A DNA stretch of 38,323 nt, taken from NCBI GenBank assembly GCA_003278705.1, contig QCDR01000015.1, forward strand, positions 1 to 38,323, given 5' to 3'. This document shows positions 36,959 through 38,323 of the stretch, in pieces. Source of the DNA: Prochlorococcus sp. AG-355-J23 (lineage in GTDB: Bacteria; Cyanobacteriota; Cyanobacteriia; PCC-6307; Cyanobiaceae). Below the pieces are notes generated by a model that saw only the letters and a program-made list of their open reading frames with translations, made no database searches and was not told the DNA's origin. The position numbers and the translations under genes were made by a program. Position 1 is the first letter of the stretch; every line of letters starts with the position of its first letter.

Positions 36959-37597
36959 ATGTTTACTATAGCTTTACCAAAAGGAGCTCTGTTAAAAGAT
37001 TCAATTTCAACTTTTGCAAAAGCTGGGTTAGATTTCTCTGATGCGTTGGACGAAAATAATAGATCATTAACCTTTGAATCAAATTGCAAACGAGCAAAAG
37101 CTTTATTAGTAAGAAATGGAGATGTGCCTGTTTATGTAAGTTATGGGCAGGCTGATTTAGGTATCGTTGGGTATGACGTTTTACGAGAATCTGAATTAAA
37201 AGTCGCAAAGTTATTAGATTTAGGATTTGGTGGTTGTTATATGTCGTTGGCGGTTAAGAAAAATAGCAATTATTCAAAACCAACTGATCTTCCAGCGAAT
37301 TGTAAAGTAGCAAGTAAATTTATAAAAACAGCAAGATCTTATTTTGAAGAATTAAATATTCCCGTAGAAATAGTTCATTTGACAGGATCAGTAGAGCTTG
37401 GTCCTATTACAGGTATGGCAGAGGCAATAGTTGATTTGGTGGCAACTGGAAAGACTCTTAAAGAGAATGGTTTAATTAAAATAGACGATCTTTATTATTC
37501 GACTGCAAGACTAATTGGAAATCCTTTATCTATGAGGTTAGATGATAATCATCTCAGAGATACTATTTTATCAATAGAATCTAATAATGGATTATAG
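36959..37597 (+). CDS. hisG: ATP phosphoribosyltransferase, short form
   Basis: First enzyme of histidine synthesis, joining ATP and PRPP. With 212 residues it is the short HisG form, which lacks the regulatory C-terminal domain and needs the HisZ subunit (not in the window). Visible: [47 protein letters not shown] and the PRPP site [31 protein letters not shown] (across residues ~137-167). The 40-nt gap to the divergent gloB contains both promoters. The ABC exporter gene follows after 12 nt. Confidence 0.97.
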   Translation: MFTIALPKGALLKDSISTFAKAGLDFSDALDENNRSLTFESNCKRAKALLVRNGDVPVYVSYGQADLGIVGYDVLRESELKVAKLLDLGFGGCYMSLAVKKNSNYSKPTDLPANCKVASKFIKTARSYFEELNIPVEIVHLTGSVELGPITGMAEAIVDLVATGKTLKENGLIKIDDLYYSTARLIGNPLSMRLDDNHLRDTILSIESNNGL

Positions 37598-37609
37598 AAG
37601 ATTAGTTAA

Positions 37610-38323
37610 ATGTTTTTTAAAGATTATAGAAGGATTAAAAAGTTAGGTAAATATTTAACTAAAGATAAAAAAACAATCTATCTAATCTTGATAGTTTTGT
37701 TACCTGTTTCTTTCTCTGGAGCTATTCAACCATTATTAGTTGGTCAAGCAATTTCTATTCTAAAGAACGAAACTACAGATGTTTGGCTAAGTAAAACTTT
37801 CTTTGGGCAGTCAATAAATGCCATAATCCTAACTTTATTTATAACGGTATTATTCAGATTAGTTCTGCAAGGATACCAAACTTACAATATCCAAGCAGTT
37901 GGACAACGTTTAACAGCAAGAATAAGAAGAGAACTTTTTGATCATTCAATATCTTTATCTCTTAAGTATCACGATAAAATGCCTGTAGGCAAATTATTGA
38001 CGAGATTAACAAATGATGTTGATGCTTTAGCCGAGGTTTTTGGTAGTGGGGCAGTTGGAGTCATTGCTGACTTCGTTAGTCTGATAGTAATTTCTTTGAC
38101 AATGCTGTCAATTGATCGAGGTCTTGCCATTTTATTACTTTTGACTCAAATCCCCGTTTCATATTTTATTATTTGGCTTCAAAAACGTTACAGAAGAGCC
38201 AATTATCAAGTGAGGGAAGAATTGTCTCAACTCAACTCTGATTTTCAAGAGAATCTTCAAGGTTTAGAAGTCGTTCAGATGTTCAGAAGAGAGGCTTTTA
38301 ATAGCAAGAAATTTTCCAAAACT
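37610..38323 (+). CDS. ABC exporter, type-1 transmembrane domain (gene cut by window end)
   Basis: The first 238 codons of an MsbA/multidrug-type ABC exporter with fused membrane and ATPase parts; the ATPase is outside the window. It starts at ATG 37610, 12 nt after hisG, with MFFKDYRRIKKLGKYL. Two hydrophobic segments follow at about residues 24-45 and 68-86, then the coupling-helix region LSLKYHDKMPVGKLLTRLTNDVDAL that is typical of the family, a membrane segment near 145-185 (VIADFVSLIVISLTML), and ELSQLNSDFQENLQGLEVVQMF. The substrate could be lipid or drug-like. It is probably co-transcribed with hisG only by position. Confidence 0.9.
   Translation, partial: MFFKDYRRIKKLGKYLTKDKKTIYLILIVLLPVSFSGAIQPLLVGQAISILKNETTDVWLSKTFFGQSINAIILTLFITVLFRLVLQGYQTYNIQAVGQRLTARIRRELFDHSISLSLKYHDKMPVGKLLTRLTNDVDALAEVFGSGAVGVIADFVSLIVISLTMLSIDRGLAILLLLTQIPVSYFIIWLQKRYRRANYQVREELSQLNSDFQENLQGLEVVQMFRREAFNSKKFSKT

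Noticed and set aside
36919..37089. The 57-codon upstream extension of gloB
   Set aside because: It would run antisense through the first 131 nt of hisG; the family N-terminus begins at the ATG at 36918.

Overview
The window is a contiguous piece of a very A+T-rich cyanobacterial chromosome. It is almost certainly a high-light-adapted Prochlorococcus marinus. The evidence is a complete alpha-carboxysome operon with form IA RuBisCO, the stand-alone tandem shell protein CsoS1D, both light-dependent (por) and dark-operative (chlLNB) protochlorophyllide reductases, psaM, a ferrochelatase with a chlorophyll-binding-like tail, the alkane pair ado/aar, TTG/GTG starts, very short intergenic gaps and strong A/T codon bias. 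I identify the genus from gene content and remembered protein similarity, not from a database search. Most of the window is core genome: there is no prophage, insertion sequence, CRISPR array, tRNA or rRNA.

Layout. 1-3.9 kb: the end of ftsI, transaldolase, then a minus-strand run pyrH-frr-geranylgeranyl-reductase-like oxidoreductase. 4.0-5.9 kb: cobO and a solitary tyrosine recombinase (minus). 6-9.4 kb: hemH, ilvB and a small secreted SNase-like protein (plus). 9.5-12.4 kb: a tightly overlapping minus operon rps1b-tab2-yfiH. 12.4-17.8 kb: a creatininase-family gene, ado, aar, accA, an SDR and folE (plus), meeting trpF (minus). 18.5-22.2 kb: a site-2-type protease, a lipoyl ligase-like gene (minus), psaM (34 codons), a small membrane protein and por. 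22.2-26.7 kb: chlN-chlB-chlL and a small conserved unknown, all minus. 26.8-35.4 kb: csoS1D, rdgB (minus), then csoS1-cbbL-cbbS-csoS2-csoSCA-csoS4A-csoS4B and acRAF. 35.4-38.3 kb: a small unknown, ridA and gloB (minus), hisG, and the start of an ABC exporter.

How it fits together. Three themes dominate. Carbon: carboxysome shell, scaffold, carbonic anhydrase, RuBisCO and its assembly factor, plus transaldolase. Pigment and photosystem: hemH, por, chlLNB, chlP-like, psaM, cobO, and the translation factors S1 and Tab2. Lipid: accA supplies malonyl-CoA next to the acyl-ACP reductase and aldehyde oxygenase that drain acyl-ACP into alkanes.

I do not see a clear previously undescribed multi-gene system. 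The most interesting unexplained signals are non-coding. One is a structured element plus a 14-nt direct repeat in the 327-nt csoS1 leader region. The others are two strong intercistronic hairpins inside the carboxysome operon (cbbL/cbbS, and a terminator-like one at cbbS/csoS2). Next come several small uncharacterised proteins tied to the chl and carboxysome loci, an apparently catalytically dead SNase-like secreted protein, and a lone integrase without any mobile-element context.
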